Below are positions 62,717 through 64,000 of a DNA stretch of 64,000 nt, in pieces. How positions within the stretch are numbered: position 1 is the first letter of the stretch; the number at the start of each line of letters is the position of its first letter. Position numbers and translations under genes: made by a program. Below the pieces are notes generated by a model. It worked only from the letters and a program-made list of their open reading frames with translations, was not told the origin of the DNA and searched no databases. The stretch is taken from positions 23,296,546 through 23,360,545 of the forward strand of contig HG738137.1 in assembly GCA_000499405.2 (NCBI GenBank), read 5' to 3'. Source of the DNA: Onchocerca volvulus (lineage: Eukaryota > Nematoda > Chromadorea > Rhabditida > Onchocercidae).

Positions 62717-64000
62717 TGATACTTGTAAATTGTTCTTAGTAATACTTAATAACTGATAATTATTTATTCAGCTTGATCTCCTTTATGATTAAATTTGATA
62801 AAAACGCAAAATGCCTTAGCAGAATTAATTTAGCCTGTTTCAATATTTCAGTATAGATAAAAGTACTCGTAGACATTTTATTTATATCATTTCAGAGATT
62901 TCTGAATCGAATCATTTATAAGTTCATAGATGTTTTCGAGTAATTCACTGCCAATTAATTATTCCAAACGTTCTTTATTTTCTTGCTTTCCATCTTTTAC
63001 TAATGATTTTTCAAATCAGGTCAGGTCCTTATTCATTTATCCTAACGGTAGCAGAATCTGAATCCTGTCAAGATAGAAAATTTAATTAAAGAACATTTTT
63101 TGGTTATTTTTATGACAGAATTTGAATTTCATCAAATTAAATAATCGCGAAAACTGAAAAAAAAACAGAAAAAAAAAGCAACATTTTTCAAAATGCTTCC
63201 AGTAAAATTCATTAATCAAATTCTCTCGAAATATGCGACCGATCAAACTTGAAATTTTGATCGAATTTCTAATTCAATTATTGCAGCTTACATTAACTGA
63301 TTATTTTTTTTATCATTTATATACAATATTAATTCTCAGAGCCACAATATATCATATCAGTGCTAGCATCTATCTTGCAAACCTATCAAAATTTATTTTG
63401 CTCTTTTATGTCCTTCAACTTTTGTTTAATTGAAATATTATTCTCTGAAGAAAAGGAAAAAAAACTCTTGAATGACTGCTGCATAGCTCTAATCATTACA
63501 ATTCTTAAAATTTTTAATAATCATTTAAAGTTATGTAAGTAAATTCTTCCAAAATTTTTGATAATAAAATTGTTGCAAATCAAAGACCACATGAATAAAT
63601 TCTTGTATTGTTCAAATTTATAAAAATTTTCATGTGAATATTTGAGTTGTCTAAAGAAAAAGTCTAATGAGCGAACTTAAAAAAAATTTTTTTAATTTAT
63701 TTTAATTCTTTAAAACTATTAATAGAAGTGGAAATTCAAGTTAGTGTTATCTGTTAGTAAAATATTTTAAAGGAATCATAAAAATATTCTCATGAGATAT
63801 TATTATATCAAAGATTTCTAGAGACTCCAATATTTATTGAATAGAGAATGGTTCAACATTTTTTAATTCCTTTGATTGATAATATTCTACAGAGATTTTT
63901 AATTGTTAATTTCTTAGGAAAAGAAATGGCAGTAAATTTCAAATAGGAACGAAAATCTGTTTAGTTTTCGAAAAACAATTAATCATATTTGATGAAAATA

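Larger units (their letters stand above)
60363..64000. other. AT-rich DNA to the window end
   Basis: No supported gene. Contents are a gagaga tract near 60550, poly(A) runs at 60901-60913 and 60988-61006, a tandem duplication and a palindrome at 62570-62716. Open frames at 61064-61405 and 63233-63542 are AT-driven with no family features. Confidence 0.55.

Overview
The window looks like nuclear DNA of a nematode, most likely an AT-rich parasitic lineage (a filarial or other spirurid worm is my best guess). The reasons are the Pao-type retroelement, whose integrase and polymerase segments have a nematode flavour, splice acceptors of the TTTCAG/TTTTACAG kind, a trans-splice-like acceptor just before a start codon, and extremely AT-rich, homopolymer-rich introns. 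The species call is inference from family features; no database search was possible.

Region 1-8039 is a graveyard of BEL/Pao LTR retrotransposons and is clearly less AT-rich than the rest. Bases 1-483 hold the leader and gag start of one copy. An LTR with a primer-binding site and a second gag start follows (about 1330-1943), then further LTR pieces, some head to head and forming long palindromes (2637-2707 and 3158-3332). The main copy runs from a gag zinc-knuckle tail (3376) through protease, reverse transcriptase, RNase H and integrase (to 7606) and ends in a 3' LTR at 8039. It is dead: the frame breaks at least five times, there are in-frame stops, the catalytic Tyr-x-Asp-Asp box of the reverse transcriptase is missing, and the protease active-site triplet is altered.

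Region 8040-64000 is very AT-rich and gene-poor. The one host gene I can reconstruct fully is on the minus strand at 9211-11483: four exons that join in phase to a 201-residue MPV17/PMP22-family protein, closest to MPV17L2. An alternative first exon lies at 12403-12419. On the plus strand, two clear exons (18764-18811 and 44984-45166) have matching phases and could be consecutive exons of one unrecognised gene separated by an intron of about 26 kb. On the minus strand at 22012-22463, three small exon candidates with compatible phases encode an ankyrin-repeat-like stretch next to a tandem repeat of about 270-290 bp. A few micro-exon candidates (16563-16579, 60310-60362) are listed at low confidence.

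The remainder is intronic or intergenic DNA with poly(A)/poly(T) runs, microsatellites, several minisatellites (notably 39411-39960 and 59934-60155), a TA-rich hairpin (27991-28047), a foldback repeat (31820-31960) and a dispersed Helitron-like short repeat seen at three places (13254, 27271, 55750). I see no tRNA, rRNA, CRISPR array or operon of bacterial type, and no clearly new multi-gene system.
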